Shown here: piece by piece, positions 31,569-41,639 of the stretch
Numbering within the stretch: the first letter of the stretch is position 1
Layout of the letters: each line of letters opens with the position of its first letter
Source of the DNA: Erwinia_E haradaeae_C
GTDB taxonomy: Bacteria > Pseudomonadota > Gammaproteobacteria > Enterobacterales > Enterobacteriaceae
Length of the DNA: 64,000 nt
Direction: 5' to 3'
Assembly: GCF_900698995.1 (NCBI RefSeq)
Contig: NZ_LR217735.1
Span: 1 to 64,000, forward strand
Notes under the pieces: model-generated
Database searches by the model: none
What the model was told of the DNA's origin: nothing
The model's input: the letters and a program-made list of their open reading frames with translations, nothing else
Made by a program: the position numbers and the translations under genes

Positions 31569-33431
31569 ATGCACGTATTATGGCAAGTTATTACTACAGT
31601 TCTACATGGCACATGGCGAACATTAACTTTTATTCGTCAATTTATTTTAAATATTATGTTTATTTTGTTAGTTTCTATTTGTGTGGGGGTTTGGCTTCAA
31701 AATGAACGAGTTCATACTGGAGGTGAAAGGCATAAAGGGGCTTTAATTGTTAATTTACAAGGAACTATAGTAGATAAACCTGCCGTTAATGATCATCTTC
31801 TAATGCGGATGTATCATCAAATATTAGGTTATAATGGAAATTATGCAAAAGAAACATCTTTATTTCAGGTGGTAAACTCTATACGTCAAGCTAAAGATGA
31901 TCCTAAAATTACCGGAATGGTATTGGATTTAGCTAATTTTATAAGTGCCAATCAATCGTCTTTAGAATATATTGGTAAAGCGTTAGGTGAATTTCGTAAG
32001 AGTGGCAAGCCGATTTTTGCATTTGGGTTAAATTATAACCAAACACAATATTATTTAGCTAGTTTTGCTAATAAAATTTATCTTTCTCCTTATGGATCTG
32101 TAGATATTCGAGGATTCTCATTTAATAATATTTATTATAAAAGTTTTTTACAAAAATTAAAAGTACACTCTCATGTATTTCGTGTTGGTGCTTATAAGTC
32201 TGCTGTAGAGCCTTTAATCCGAGATAATATGTCACCAGAAGCCTGTGAAGCTAATCGTCTTTGGGTTATGGAATTATGGAATAATTATTTAAACACACTA
32301 GCGGAGAATAGAAGAGTTAAGGTTGCACAGATTTTTCCAAATGTTAAAAAGACTATAGAAAAATTAGAGATATTGCATGGAGATTCTGCTCAATACGCTA
32401 AAGAAAATGGATTAGTTGATGTATTATCTTCTTCAACTTTAGTAGAAAAAGATTTAGTTGATGTCTTTGGCTGGGATGAAACTAATAAAAATTATTATGG
32501 TGTTAATATTTATGATTATCCGTTAAAAAATACAAATAATAACTCAGGGAATATAGCGGTCATTATAGTTAACGGTTCTCTTGAAAATGATCAGATGACT
32601 CCTGGTAAATTTTCTGTTGATTCTGCAATGTTAGAAATTCGATCTGCTCGTCTTGATCCTGCAATTAAAGCTATTATTCTTCGTGTTAATAGTCCTGGAG
32701 GTAGTATAGCGGCTTCTGAAGCTATTCGCTCAGAACTAGAAGCTGTTAGAGCTGTAGGAAAACCTATAGTGGTTTCTATGGGGGGTGTCGCAGCATCAGG
32801 TGGTTATTGGATTTCAATGCCGGCAAATTATATTATTGCTAATCGAAATACTTTAACAGGTTCAATTGGTTTATTTAGTATAATTAATACTATAGAAGAT
32901 TCTTTAGATATGATTGGTATTCATTCTGATGGTATTAGAAACTCTAAGTTATCTGGGGTATCTTGTACTAAGGCACTTTCAGGAGATATGCAGAAAATTA
33001 TTCAGTTAAGTGTTAATCATGGTTATCAGGATTTTATTAGTTTAGTAGCTGATGCGCGTCACAAAACTAAAGATCAGATTGATAAGATAGCTCAAGGACG
33101 TGTATGGAGTGGCTTTGATGCTAAAAAATATGATTTAGTAGATGCCTTAGGTGATTTTGATGATGCATTAGCGAAAGCGGCGGAGTTAGGGCATATTAAA
33201 AAGATACAGCTTAAATGGTATGCTCATGAGCCTTATTTTTTAGATTTTTTATATAATCAAGCAACTAGTTCTATGAATATATCTTTGTTACAAATGGTTT
33301 CTCATGGATTTTTACCAAAATCTATATTGAGTACAATAATAGATATGAAAAAACAGACAGGTTTAGAGTTTACTATGAACGATCCTCAGAATCTTTATGC
33401 GTTATGTCTAAGTTGTGGTGATATTTTATAA
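31569..33431 (+). CDS. sppA: Signal peptide peptidase SppA (protease IV)
   Basis: SppA is an inner-membrane serine protease that degrades cleaved signal peptides in the periplasm. The 620-residue protein has one N-terminal membrane anchor (about residues 25-44) and two tandem S49-type domains. The general base Lys210 lies in VGAYKSAVEP and the nucleophile Ser410 in GGVAASGGYW, matching E. coli Lys209 and Ser409. GGAG precedes the ATG by five bases. It is followed by ansA, the same pair as in E. coli. Its codons are T/G-rich, unlike the A-rich polA and purM left of 30 kb, consistent with the strand switch. Confidence 0.97.
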   Translation: MHVLWQVITTVLHGTWRTLTFIRQFILNIMFILLVSICVGVWLQNERVHTGGERHKGALIVNLQGTIVDKPAVNDHLLMRMYHQILGYNGNYAKETSLFQVVNSIRQAKDDPKITGMVLDLANFISANQSSLEYIGKALGEFRKSGKPIFAFGLNYNQTQYYLASFANKIYLSPYGSVDIRGFSFNNIYYKSFLQKLKVHSHVFRVGAYKSAVEPLIRDNMSPEACEANRLWVMELWNNYLNTLAENRRVKVAQIFPNVKKTIEKLEILHGDSAQYAKENGLVDVLSSSTLVEKDLVDVFGWDETNKNYYGVNIYDYPLKNTNNNSGNIAVIIVNGSLENDQMTPGKFSVDSAMLEIRSARLDPAIKAIILRVNSPGGSIAASEAIRSELEAVRAVGKPIVVSMGGVAASGGYWISMPANYIIANRNTLTGSIGLFSIINTIEDSLDMIGIHSDGIRNSKLSGVSCTKALSGDMQKIIQLSVNHGYQDFISLVADARHKTKDQIDKIAQGRVWSGFDAKKYDLVDALGDFDDALAKAAELGHIKKIQLKWYAHEPYFLDFLYNQATSSMNISLLQMVSHGFLPKSILSTIIDMKKQTGLEFTMNDPQNLYALCLSCGDIL

Positions 33432-33550
33432 TCTAAATCTATGTGGTACGTATACTATATAGTCGTGCTTTTATATGCGGCTATATAGTAATTAAATTTA
33501 GACTAGAGTTTATTGACTGTAATAGTTTTTACATTATTTTGAGTTTATTC

Positions 33551-34576
33551 ATGCAAAAAAAATCTATTTATGTTGCGTATACTGGTGGGACAATTGGAAT
33601 GCAAAGATCCTGCAATGGTTTTATTCCTATTTCAGGCTATTTACAAAACCAGTTAGCTACTATATTAGAGTTTCATCGAGAAGAAATGCCTAATTTTACT
33701 CTTCATGAATATAAACCTCTTATTGATTCTGCAGATATGACGCCAGATGATTGGCAAATTATCGCAGATGATATTGGAAAAAATTATCATTCTTATGATG
33801 GTTTTGTGATTTTACATGGCACAGATACTATGGCATTTACAGCTTCAGCTCTTTCTTTTATGCTGGAGAACTTAAAAAAGCCTGTTATTGTGACAGGATC
33901 ACAAATCCCATTGGAGCAAATGCGTTCAGATGGTCAGCAAAATTTATTAAATGCACTTTATATTGCGGCTCAGTATCCGATTAATGAAGTTACTTTGTTT
34001 TTTAATAACATATTGTATCGTGGAAATCGTACTACAAAAATTCATGCGAATGGATTAAATGCTTTTGCTTCACCTAATTTATCCCCTCTATTAGAAGTAG
34101 GAACACATATTCGATGCTTACATACACAGTCAGCGCCAATCGGAGATGGCGGACGATTAGTAGTTCATCATCTTACTCCTCAGTGCATAGGACTAGTAAC
34201 AATTTATCCAGGAATTTCAGCTAAAATTTTGCATAATTTTACTAAAAATCCCATTAAAGCTCTTATTCTTCGTTCTTATGGGGTTGGAAACGCACCACAG
34301 AATCAAGATTTTTTAAAAGAGATTAGATTAGCTGTAAAACAAGATATTATAGTAGTTAATTTAACGCAGTGTATGTTTGGTAAAGTCAATATGAGTGGTT
34401 ACACTACTGGTCATGCGTTAGAAGAGGCTGGTGTCATTAGCGGTTTAGATCTTAGTGTTGAAGCAGCTTTAACTAAGTTATATTATTTATTAAGTAAGAA
34501 TTTTAGTACTCAAGATGTATGTCATTTTATGCAACAAAATTTACGCGGTGAACTGACTACTGATGAAGACACTTAA
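33551..34576 (+). CDS. ansA: L-asparaginase 1 (cytoplasmic)
   Basis: AnsA hydrolyses asparagine to aspartate and ammonia. From the ATG at 33551 the product is 341 residues and begins MQKKSIYVAYTGGTIGM, which matches E. coli AnsA. The first catalytic Thr is Thr14 in YTGGTIGM; the second Thr-Asp pair is in LHGTDTMAF. VTGSQIPL and LRSYGVGNAPQN are also conserved. An in-frame start at 33443 would add 36 residues with no family match. The ribosome-binding site is poor. It lies 119 bp after sppA and is probably cotranscribed with it. Confidence 0.96.
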   Translation: MQKKSIYVAYTGGTIGMQRSCNGFIPISGYLQNQLATILEFHREEMPNFTLHEYKPLIDSADMTPDDWQIIADDIGKNYHSYDGFVILHGTDTMAFTASALSFMLENLKKPVIVTGSQIPLEQMRSDGQQNLLNALYIAAQYPINEVTLFFNNILYRGNRTTKIHANGLNAFASPNLSPLLEVGTHIRCLHTQSAPIGDGGRLVVHHLTPQCIGLVTIYPGISAKILHNFTKNPIKALILRSYGVGNAPQNQDFLKEIRLAVKQDIIVVNLTQCMFGKVNMSGYTTGHALEEAGVISGLDLSVEAALTKLYYLLSKNFSTQDVCHFMQQNLRGELTTDEDT

Positions 34577-34587
34577 TGTTTACTTAT

Positions 34588-34603
34588 TTAGATAAAAATC
34601 TAA
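34588..34603 (+). terminator. possible weak terminator after ansA
   Basis: Stem TTAGAT (34588-34593) and ATCTAA (34598-34603) with an AAAA loop, 11 bases past the ansA stop, followed by TTTATTA. The stem has only one G-C pair per side, so termination would be weak. Confidence 0.25.
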
Positions 34604-35966
34604 TTTATTAATAAAAATTTAAAATATGCGATTTGTAATTATTTTTGAGAAGATTTTTTTGTTATTATAATGAAGTATGTTTTATTTTATTTTTTGAAAT
34701 TTCTAAATATTTGATTGATTTTAAACTTAAAGATATTATTAATTTTTTTATGTTATTTAGAATACAAATTTAATTTTTATATTATTTGTTAGTAATTTTA
34801 ATCACTGGATCTATTTTTTGTTAACTACAATAGGAATTAATTGTTCATCAAAGTATATTAATTTTTTTAGTGTGTTCAAATGAGAGAGCATATAACCTAT
34901 TTTTATTTAAATAAATCTATTATATTTATTTAAATTTGTATGCTGAGTTTTATTTTTAGATTTTTTTTTATTCTATATTGATATACAGATTAGTGTAATT
35001 TTATGTCATTTATTAGATATACTATTGTATATGATAGAATCACGATTCTATTATTATAGTAAATAATTTATTGAAAAATAGATTTTATTTATTTTAGTAG
35101 AGTTAATAATTGAAATTTTAAAATATTTTTTATTTTTAGTTTACTATGATAATTATATCGTTGTACGCATAGGCTTTATATTATGTTAGTTATTAGAGAT
35201 TTTAAAATATTGATATGTACCAATCATTAAAAAATTGAAAGATTATATATTTTATAATTACAAGGTTATTTCAATATCTTCATTTTAGTTTTTTATTTGA
35301 AAAGTTTTACAATAATCACAATACGAAAAAGTAAAACTAAAATTATAAATTTTAAATTATAAATTATTTTATTATCAGATTATGTGTATAATTAAAATTA
35401 TTTTTGATGTATGGTCTTTTATTTGATCGTATTTAAGATGTTGTATTTTTTTAGAATTATAATTTTTACTAATTCTTTTTTTTTAATTTTTAACAAATTT
35501 TATTTGTGTAGTACAGATAGGTATTTGATTAAAATAATTTATTATTATTACAGTACGTTACTAAGTAAATATTTTTATTTTATTTATATTTTGCAACAGT
35601 CGTTTATTTGATATTCTCGTTATTTTATTAAGACAAAAGTAGTAAAAGTAAGCGCAATAATAGTTTTAAAATATTGTTTTGCTTTAAATTATTTATAGTG
35701 TATATATTTAAATGATATTTTTTATAAAATATAGTGTATCTTTTGTACTAAAAATAGTTAATACTTTTAATGTTCTTTTCGAAAGATGAAAATTAATCAC
35801 TATAATTTTGGTTTATATTTTATTAAGTTAGTTAATATATGTATATTAGATTTTTTATTAGTTAAATAAATACATTAAGGTAAGTAATTTTACTAAAATT
35901 TTATATATTTGATGAATGACAAATTTATCTTAAATAGAATTTAATTTTCTGGAAAAGATAATTTTT

Positions 35967-35994
35967 TTATTTATTATTTATTATTTATTATTTA
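35967..35994. repeat. TTATTTA heptamer tandem repeat, four copies
   Basis: Four perfect consecutive 7-bp units, ending 25 bases before the 38-bp palindrome. Non-coding. Confidence 0.85.
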
Positions 35995-36019
35995 AAATTA
36001 TTTTGTAGTTTATTAAAAT

Positions 36020-36057
36020 TGTAAAGAATATTACTTACCTAAGTAATATTCTTTACA
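36020..36057. repeat. 38-bp perfect inverted repeat (18-bp arms, CC loop)
   Basis: Arm 36020-36037 (TGTAAAGAATATTACTTA) is the exact reverse complement of 36040-36057, separated by CC. It lies between convergent ansA and atpC, so it could act as a bidirectional transcription stop or 3'-end stabiliser, but it has no adjoining T tract and is 531 bases past the atpC end. Confidence 0.95.
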
Positions 36058-36587
36058 TCAGACATGAAATAAATGTTTATATATTTATATAAAACTTAGA
36101 AATTAGAAGAACCTGTTGTTACTAGCAATCTTTAAGATCTATAAAAATACTTTAGAAGAAATAATTTTTAGACTAATATCTATGATAGATTAAATAAACA
36201 TGATAGAAGTAATTTAATTTTTTTGTTTTATATACTGTTAACTTTAGAAAACACTCTTTTTTTCTTTTTTTTTATCTATCATTTTAAATGTGTTATTAAT
36301 TGTATATTATATATAATAGAAATATAAACTCAGTGATATTTTAAAGATAAATAGTTAATGTATACTACAGAAAAAAATCATTATTATTAATAATAGTTTT
36401 ATATATTTTTTATTTATTAATTTTTCCAGTGATCTTAATGTATTATTAATAACTTTATATTTTGTATATATTTATACTAGTATAGAATTATAATAATAAT
36501 GCTTTGTATTTATAAAATAAATACATTTAATATTTTTAAATTTGATTATGTTATTATGCACAACATTTTCATAAGAAATATGAGATA

Positions 36588-37010
36588 TTATTTCGTGTTT
36601 CGTATTAATTCAATAACACGTAATTTAGCAAGCAATTCTTTTAATTCTGTAGATGTTTTTACAAAATCCATTTTATTTTTCTTTTTGCTAACTCGCTCTA
36701 TAATAGAGTTCTTTGCTTGCAAAATACGCTTTTCATCAAGATCTTCACCACGAATTGCAGTGTCAGCTAAAATAGAAACTAATAAAGGTTGTACTTCTAA
36801 AATACCACCAGAAAGATAAATAATTTCATTTATATTATTTGTCTTTAGTATACGTACCATACCAGGTTTAATAGTAGTTAAAAGAGGCGTATGATGTGGA
36901 TAGATACCTAATTCTCCTTCGTTACCTGATACTTGAATACTTTTTACATGTCCAGAGAATATTTTAAGTTCAGAACTAACAACATTTAAGTAAAAAGTCA
37001 TAGAAGTCAT
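36588..37010 (-). CDS. atpC: ATP synthase F1 epsilon subunit
   Basis: Epsilon belongs to the central stalk and regulates ATPase activity. The 140-residue protein has the N-terminal beta-sandwich (GNEGELGIYPHHTPLLT, YLSGGILEVQP) and the C-terminal helical hairpin. The hairpin is Lys- and Asn-rich and more diverged than the sandwich. The start at 37010 is preceded by AAGGTAA; an inner ATG at 37001 would give a protein three residues shorter. It is the last gene of the atp operon, 69 bp after atpD. Confidence 0.96.
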   Translation of the reverse strand: MTSMTFYLNVVSSELKIFSGHVKSIQVSGNEGELGIYPHHTPLLTTIKPGMVRILKTNNINEIIYLSGGILEVQPLLVSILADTAIRGEDLDEKRILQAKNSIIERVSKKKNKMDFVKTSTELKELLAKLRVIELIRNTK

Positions 37011-37079
37011 AGTATAATTACCTTTTTTTACAGCTTGATACTGTATAACCCTATAAGTTACTGTGTTTTTCCTGGAGTT

Positions 37080-38465
37080 TTATTTTAGTTGTTTAGATTT
37101 TTCTATTACTTCTTGAATAGAACCAACCATGTAAAAAGCTTGCTCTGGAATTTGATCAAATTCACCTTCGATTATCCCTTTAAAACCACGGATAGTATCA
37201 ACTAATGACACATATTTTCCAGGAGATCCTGTAAATACTTCTGCGACAAAAAATGGTTGAGACAGAAAACGTTGTATTTTACGAGCTCGAGTAACGACTA
37301 GTTTATCTTCTTCTGCTAACTCATCTATACCAAGAATAGCGATAATATCTTTTAGTTCTTGATAACGTTGTAAAGTAGATTGAACTGCTCTGGCTATAGT
37401 ATAATGATTCTGACCAACTATCATCGGATCTAATTGACGGCTTGTAGATGCTAGTGGATCTACTGCAGGATAAATACCAAGAGCGGCGATGTGACGACTA
37501 AGCACGATAGTTGCATCTAAGTGAGAAAAAGTAGTTGCTGGAGATGGATCAGATAAGTCATCAGCAGGGACATATACGGCTTGTACAGAAGTAATAGATC
37601 CTGTTTTTGTAGAAGTAATTCGTTCTTGTAGAGAACCCATCTCTTCTGCAAGAGTTGGTTGGTATCCCACCGCAGAAGGCATTCGACCTAAAAGAGCTGA
37701 TACTTCTGTTCCTGCTAGAGTATAGCGATAAATATTGTCAATAAATAATAAAACTTCTCGTCCTTCATCACGAAATTTTTCAGCTATTGTCAGACCAGTT
37801 AATGCAACACGTAAGCGATTTCCAGGTGGTTCATTCATTTGCCCGTATATTAAAGCAACTTTATCAATAACACCTGATTCGATCATTTCATGGTATAAGT
37901 CATTACCTTCACGAGTTCGCTCACCTACACCAGAAAAAACTGAAAAACCAGAATGCTCAGCGGCAATATTACGAATAAGCTCCATCATGTTAACGGTTTT
38001 GCCTACACCAGCTCCGCCAAATAAGCCAATTTTACCTCCTTTAGAAAATGGACATATAAGATCTATAACTTTAATACCAGTTTCTAATAATTCTTTGGAG
38101 TTTGCTTGTTCCTCATAAGAAGGAGCAGGGCGATGAATTGCCCAACGTTCTTTCTCACCAATTTCACCTTTCATGTCAATTGGCTCACCTAAAACGTCCA
38201 TCATTCGGCCGAGTGTTTCAAGACCTACTGGTACTGTAATAGGGCGTTGTAAGTTATGCACCGTTAAGCCACGTTTCAAGCCATCTGAAGAGCCCATTGC
38301 AATAGTACGTACTACACCTCCGCCTATCTGCTGTTGTACTTCTAGTATGAGAGTGCTATTTTTATTGTTTACCTCAAGAGCATGATATATTTGTGGTACA
38401 GCATCCTGATGGAATTCAACATCAATAACAGCACCAATAATTTGAATAATTTTTCCAGTAATCAT
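37080..38465 (-). CDS. atpD: ATP synthase F1 beta subunit
   Basis: Beta carries the catalytic nucleotide sites of F1. The 461 residues match E. coli beta (460) nearly everywhere: P-loop GGAGVGKT near residues 150-157, VGERTREGND, the Walker B region VLLFIDNIYRYT, and ALLGRMPSAVGYQPTLA. A GAGGAG ribosome-binding site precedes the ATG. The coding sequence is noticeably less AT-rich than surrounding spacers, which fits strong purifying selection. Confidence 0.98.
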   Translation of the reverse strand: MITGKIIQIIGAVIDVEFHQDAVPQIYHALEVNNKNSTLILEVQQQIGGGVVRTIAMGSSDGLKRGLTVHNLQRPITVPVGLETLGRMMDVLGEPIDMKGEIGEKERWAIHRPAPSYEEQANSKELLETGIKVIDLICPFSKGGKIGLFGGAGVGKTVNMMELIRNIAAEHSGFSVFSGVGERTREGNDLYHEMIESGVIDKVALIYGQMNEPPGNRLRVALTGLTIAEKFRDEGREVLLFIDNIYRYTLAGTEVSALLGRMPSAVGYQPTLAEEMGSLQERITSTKTGSITSVQAVYVPADDLSDPSPATTFSHLDATIVLSRHIAALGIYPAVDPLASTSRQLDPMIVGQNHYTIARAVQSTLQRYQELKDIIAILGIDELAEEDKLVVTRARKIQRFLSQPFFVAEVFTGSPGKYVSLVDTIRGFKGIIEGEFDQIPEQAFYMVGSIQEVIEKSKQLK

Positions 38466-38622
38466 TTTTACTCCTCTATTGCCATCTGAGCTTTTTTGAT
38501 AAAAAAGCCTTTAATGATGTGTATTTACCTATTATTATTTCATAATAATTAATTTTTTGAAATTGATTCTTTATGTTAGTATGTTTTATCTGAGATTCAT
38601 TCATATAGTTTATTTATAATAA

Positions 38623-39492
38623 TTACACCGCAGATGCACCTGTGACTATTTCAGTTAATTCTCTAGTAATACCAGCTTGTCGAGCTTTATTATATGCTAA
38701 CTGAAGTTCCGTAATTAAATTGCCGGCATTATCGGTAGCCATTTTCATTGCCAACATACGGGCAGCTTGCTCACTGGCTAAGTTTTCTATAACACTCTGA
38801 TATACTTGAGATTCGATATAACGTTTTAACACTAAGTCTAAAATTGTTTTTGGATCCGGTTCATATAAGTAGTCCCACTTATGATGTATAGTAGCCTTTG
38901 AATGGTCATTTTCAGGTATAAAAGGCAACAGTTGCTTAATTATAGGACATTGAGACATAGTATTAATAAACTTATTACTAGCAATATATAGTTTGTTTAT
39001 ACGATGTTCATCGTATGCTTGCAACATCACTTGAATAGGTCCTATTAGGTCAGATAAGGTTGGTTGATTCTTAATACCATGTATTTGCGTTACTATATGG
39101 CTTTTTATAGAGCTAAAAAATAAAATACCTTGATATCCTATAATTCCTAGATCAATATCAATGCCTGATTGAGACCATATTTTCATATTTTGTAAAATTT
39201 TTCTAAATAAATTAAAATTTAAGCTTCCGCATAGTCCTCGGTCAGTTGAGATGATCAGACAGCCAATATTATGCACATGATATTGATTTAAATAGGGATG
39301 TTTATATTCCAAGTTACCTAGAGCTATGTGATTAATTACTTGACAAAGCGTTTCTGTGTATGGTCGACTAACTTCGATGCGATCTTGAGATTTTCGTAAC
39401 TTAGAAGCAGATACCATTTCCATCGCTTTAGTGATTTTTTGTGTATTATTTATGCAGGTAATTTTTCTACGTATCCCTTTTTCATTAATCAT
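38623..39492 (-). CDS. atpG: ATP synthase F1 gamma subunit
   Basis: Gamma is the rotating coiled-coil shaft of F1. The 289-residue product has the N-terminal motif NTQKITKAMEMVSASKL, the central STDRGLCGSLN, and the C-terminal helix SEQAARMLAMKMATDNA and YNKARQAGITRELTEI. The start at 39492 (MINEKGIRRKI) has GGAGAAG before it and fits the family length. An in-frame ATG at 39522 would add ten residues with no match. Confidence 0.97.
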   Translation of the reverse strand: MINEKGIRRKITCINNTQKITKAMEMVSASKLRKSQDRIEVSRPYTETLCQVINHIALGNLEYKHPYLNQYHVHNIGCLIISTDRGLCGSLNFNLFRKILQNMKIWSQSGIDIDLGIIGYQGILFFSSIKSHIVTQIHGIKNQPTLSDLIGPIQVMLQAYDEHRINKLYIASNKFINTMSQCPIIKQLLPFIPENDHSKATIHHKWDYLYEPDPKTILDLVLKRYIESQVYQSVIENLASEQAARMLAMKMATDNAGNLITELQLAYNKARQAGITRELTEIVTGASAV

Positions 39493-39549
39493 AAACTTCT
39501 CCATGTTATCATATTTATGCATAGCTTAATAATTATTAGTAGACAAATA

Positions 39550-41091
39550 TTACCAAGATTGTCTAGCTTTAAATGTTTCTAAAAGCTCATTAAGTTCTTT
39601 TTCGATTTCATTATTATAATCTCCAGAATTATTAATCATATTTAACAGCGGTAAATAATTGTGATTAGCATAATCTAATAGCGTTGATTCAAAATCGCTG
39701 ATATTAATTAATTCAATATCATTTAAAAAGCCATTTTCAGCAGCAAATAACATGATACTTTGCTCTGCAACAGACATAGGTTGATTTTGTTTTTGTTTGA
39801 GAATTTCAGTAATTTTTGCACCATAATCCAATTGTTTTCGTGTGATTTCATCTAAGTCAGAAGAAAATTGAGAAAATGCTTCTAACTCATGATATTGCGC
39901 TAAGGTAGAACGAAGTCCGCTAGATAATTTTTTAATAATTTTTGTTTGAGCCGAACTTCCTACTCGAGATACAGAAATTCCTGGGTTTACCGCTGGTCGC
40001 ATGCCAGAATTAAATAAATTGGTTTCTAAAAAAATTTGACCATCAGTAATTGAGATAACATTAGTTGGGACAAATGCAGAAACATCACCTGCTTGAGTTT
40101 CGATAATTGGCAACACCGTCAGTGAACCGCTTTGGTCTTTTATTTTTCCCTTGGTAGCACGCTCTACATAATTTTTATTTACGCGAGAAGCGCGTTCTAA
40201 TAACCTAGAGTGAAGATAAAAAACATCACCAGGAAATGCCTCTCTACCTGGTGGTCGACGTAGTAATAAAGAAACTTGTCGATATGCTACAGCTTGCTTG
40301 GATAAATCATCGTATACAATTAACGCATCCTCTCCGCGATCTCTAAAATATTCTCCCATTGTACATCCGGCATAAGGTGCTAGATACTGCAGAGCTGCTG
40401 GCTCAGAGGCGGTAGCTGCAACCACAATAGTATTAAACAATGCATTATGCTCTTCTAATTTTAAAACAACATCAGTGACAGTAGATGTTTTTTGTCCAAT
40501 AGCTACATAGATACATTTAATACCAGAATTTTTTTGATTAATAATGGTATCTATTGCTAAAGTTGTTTTTCCGGTTTGGCGATCGCCAATAATTAATTCA
40601 CGTTGACCTCGACCAATAGGAATCATTGCGTCGATAGATTTATAACCTGTTTGAATAGGTTGATTTACCGATTCTCGGTCAATAACACCTGGTGCAATGA
40701 CCTCGACAGGAGAGAAGTGATCATGGTTTATTTTACCCTTACCATCAATGGGGAAGCCTAAAGTATTCACTACGCGACCTAGTAAAGATTGACCAACTGG
40801 AACCTCAAGAATACGGCCAGTACATTTTACCGTCACTCCTTCTGTGAGATCCGTGTATGGACCCAGGACAACTGCACTAACGGAGTCGCGTTCTAGATTC
40901 AGTGCCATAGCGTAACGATTGTCAGGTAGAGAAATCATTTCACCTTGCATAACATCAGATAATCCATATATTCTGATGATGCCATCACTTACAGAAATAA
41001 TAGTACCTTCATTATCCTTTGTGTAGCTTATATTAAGTTGAGAAATTCGTTGCTTAATGATTTCGCTAATTTCAGTGGAATTTAGTTGCAT
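39550..41091 (-). CDS. atpA: ATP synthase F1 alpha subunit
   Basis: Alpha alternates with beta in the F1 hexamer and holds non-catalytic nucleotide sites. From the ATG at 41091 (MQLNSTEISEII) the protein is 513 residues, the same as E. coli. The P-loop GDRQTGKT lies near 169-176; LLLRRPPGREAFPGDVFYLHSRLLERA and the C-terminal ending KARQSW are conserved. A GTG two codons upstream (41097) is an alternative start that would overlap the atpH stop. It follows atpH almost without a gap, which implies coupling. Confidence 0.98.
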   Translation of the reverse strand: MQLNSTEISEIIKQRISQLNISYTKDNEGTIISVSDGIIRIYGLSDVMQGEMISLPDNRYAMALNLERDSVSAVVLGPYTDLTEGVTVKCTGRILEVPVGQSLLGRVVNTLGFPIDGKGKINHDHFSPVEVIAPGVIDRESVNQPIQTGYKSIDAMIPIGRGQRELIIGDRQTGKTTLAIDTIINQKNSGIKCIYVAIGQKTSTVTDVVLKLEEHNALFNTIVVAATASEPAALQYLAPYAGCTMGEYFRDRGEDALIVYDDLSKQAVAYRQVSLLLRRPPGREAFPGDVFYLHSRLLERASRVNKNYVERATKGKIKDQSGSLTVLPIIETQAGDVSAFVPTNVISITDGQIFLETNLFNSGMRPAVNPGISVSRVGSSAQTKIIKKLSSGLRSTLAQYHELEAFSQFSSDLDEITRKQLDYGAKITEILKQKQNQPMSVAEQSIMLFAAENGFLNDIELINISDFESTLLDYANHNYLPLLNMINNSGDYNNEIEKELNELLETFKARQSW

Positions 41092-41093
41092 AA

Positions 41094-41639
41094 TCACTTT
41101 GATCCTTGAGATAATATGGCATTGGTCAGTTGTTTAATTCGGCCTTGTATACTTCCATCAATGATTGTATCTCCTGCCTTAAGAATAACGCCTGCTATTA
41201 TAGATGGATCAATTTTACAATGAAGTTTAATATGGCATGAGAGGTGTTTTTCGATAGCGATTGTGATCTTAGTAATCTGATTCTGATTTAATTTTATTGA
41301 GGAAATTACCTCTACTTTTATCACATTATTATACATAGAACATAATTGCATAAATTGATCTAGAATAGTGGGTAATATAGATAAACGTCTATTATAAATG
41401 ATTACTTTAAGAAAGTTTTTTACTTCATAATCAAGCTGATCGTCAAATATTCTCATCAATTTTTTAGAAAGAAATGCTGGCGAGATGGGTCTTGTAATTA
41501 AATGTTTTATTTTTTCATCGCATAACACTATAGTAGCAACTGTTAACATTTTGTTCCAGTGGTCTATGTTTTGCTGTGCAATAGCAAAATTAAAAGCCGC
41601 TCGTGCATAGGGACGTGCGACGGTTATAGCTGTAAACAT
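41094..41639 (-). CDS. atpH: ATP synthase F1 delta subunit
   Basis: Delta joins F1 to the peripheral stalk. The 181-residue protein has the family start TVARPYARAAFNFA and the C-terminal motif KIDPSIIAGVILKAGDTIIDGSIQGRIKQL. The middle is diverged and Ile/Lys-rich, as is common for this subunit. Its ATG shares one base with the atpF stop (TAATG), and it ends next to atpA, so translation is coupled on both sides. Confidence 0.96.
   Translation of the reverse strand: MFTAITVARPYARAAFNFAIAQQNIDHWNKMLTVATIVLCDEKIKHLITRPISPAFLSKKLMRIFDDQLDYEVKNFLKVIIYNRRLSILPTILDQFMQLCSMYNNVIKVEVISSIKLNQNQITKITIAIEKHLSCHIKLHCKIDPSIIAGVILKAGDTIIDGSIQGRIKQLTNAILSQGSK

Larger units (their letters stand above)
34577..36587. 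other. gene-free spacer between convergent ansA and atpC
   Basis: About 2 kb, T/G-rich on the + strand. It holds a weak hairpin after ansA, four TTATTTA repeats (35967-35994) and a 38-bp palindrome (36020-36057), listed separately. A 66-codon open frame at 35411-35611 is Phe/Tyr/Ile low-complexity and is not called. Confidence 0.5.

Noticed and set aside
35411..35611. 66-codon open frame after ansA
   Set aside because: Almost entirely Phe, Tyr, Ile and Leu from T-rich spacer; no start signal.
36499..36819. 106-codon plus-strand frame overlapping the end of atpC
   Set aside because: Antisense shadow of the clearly real atpC.
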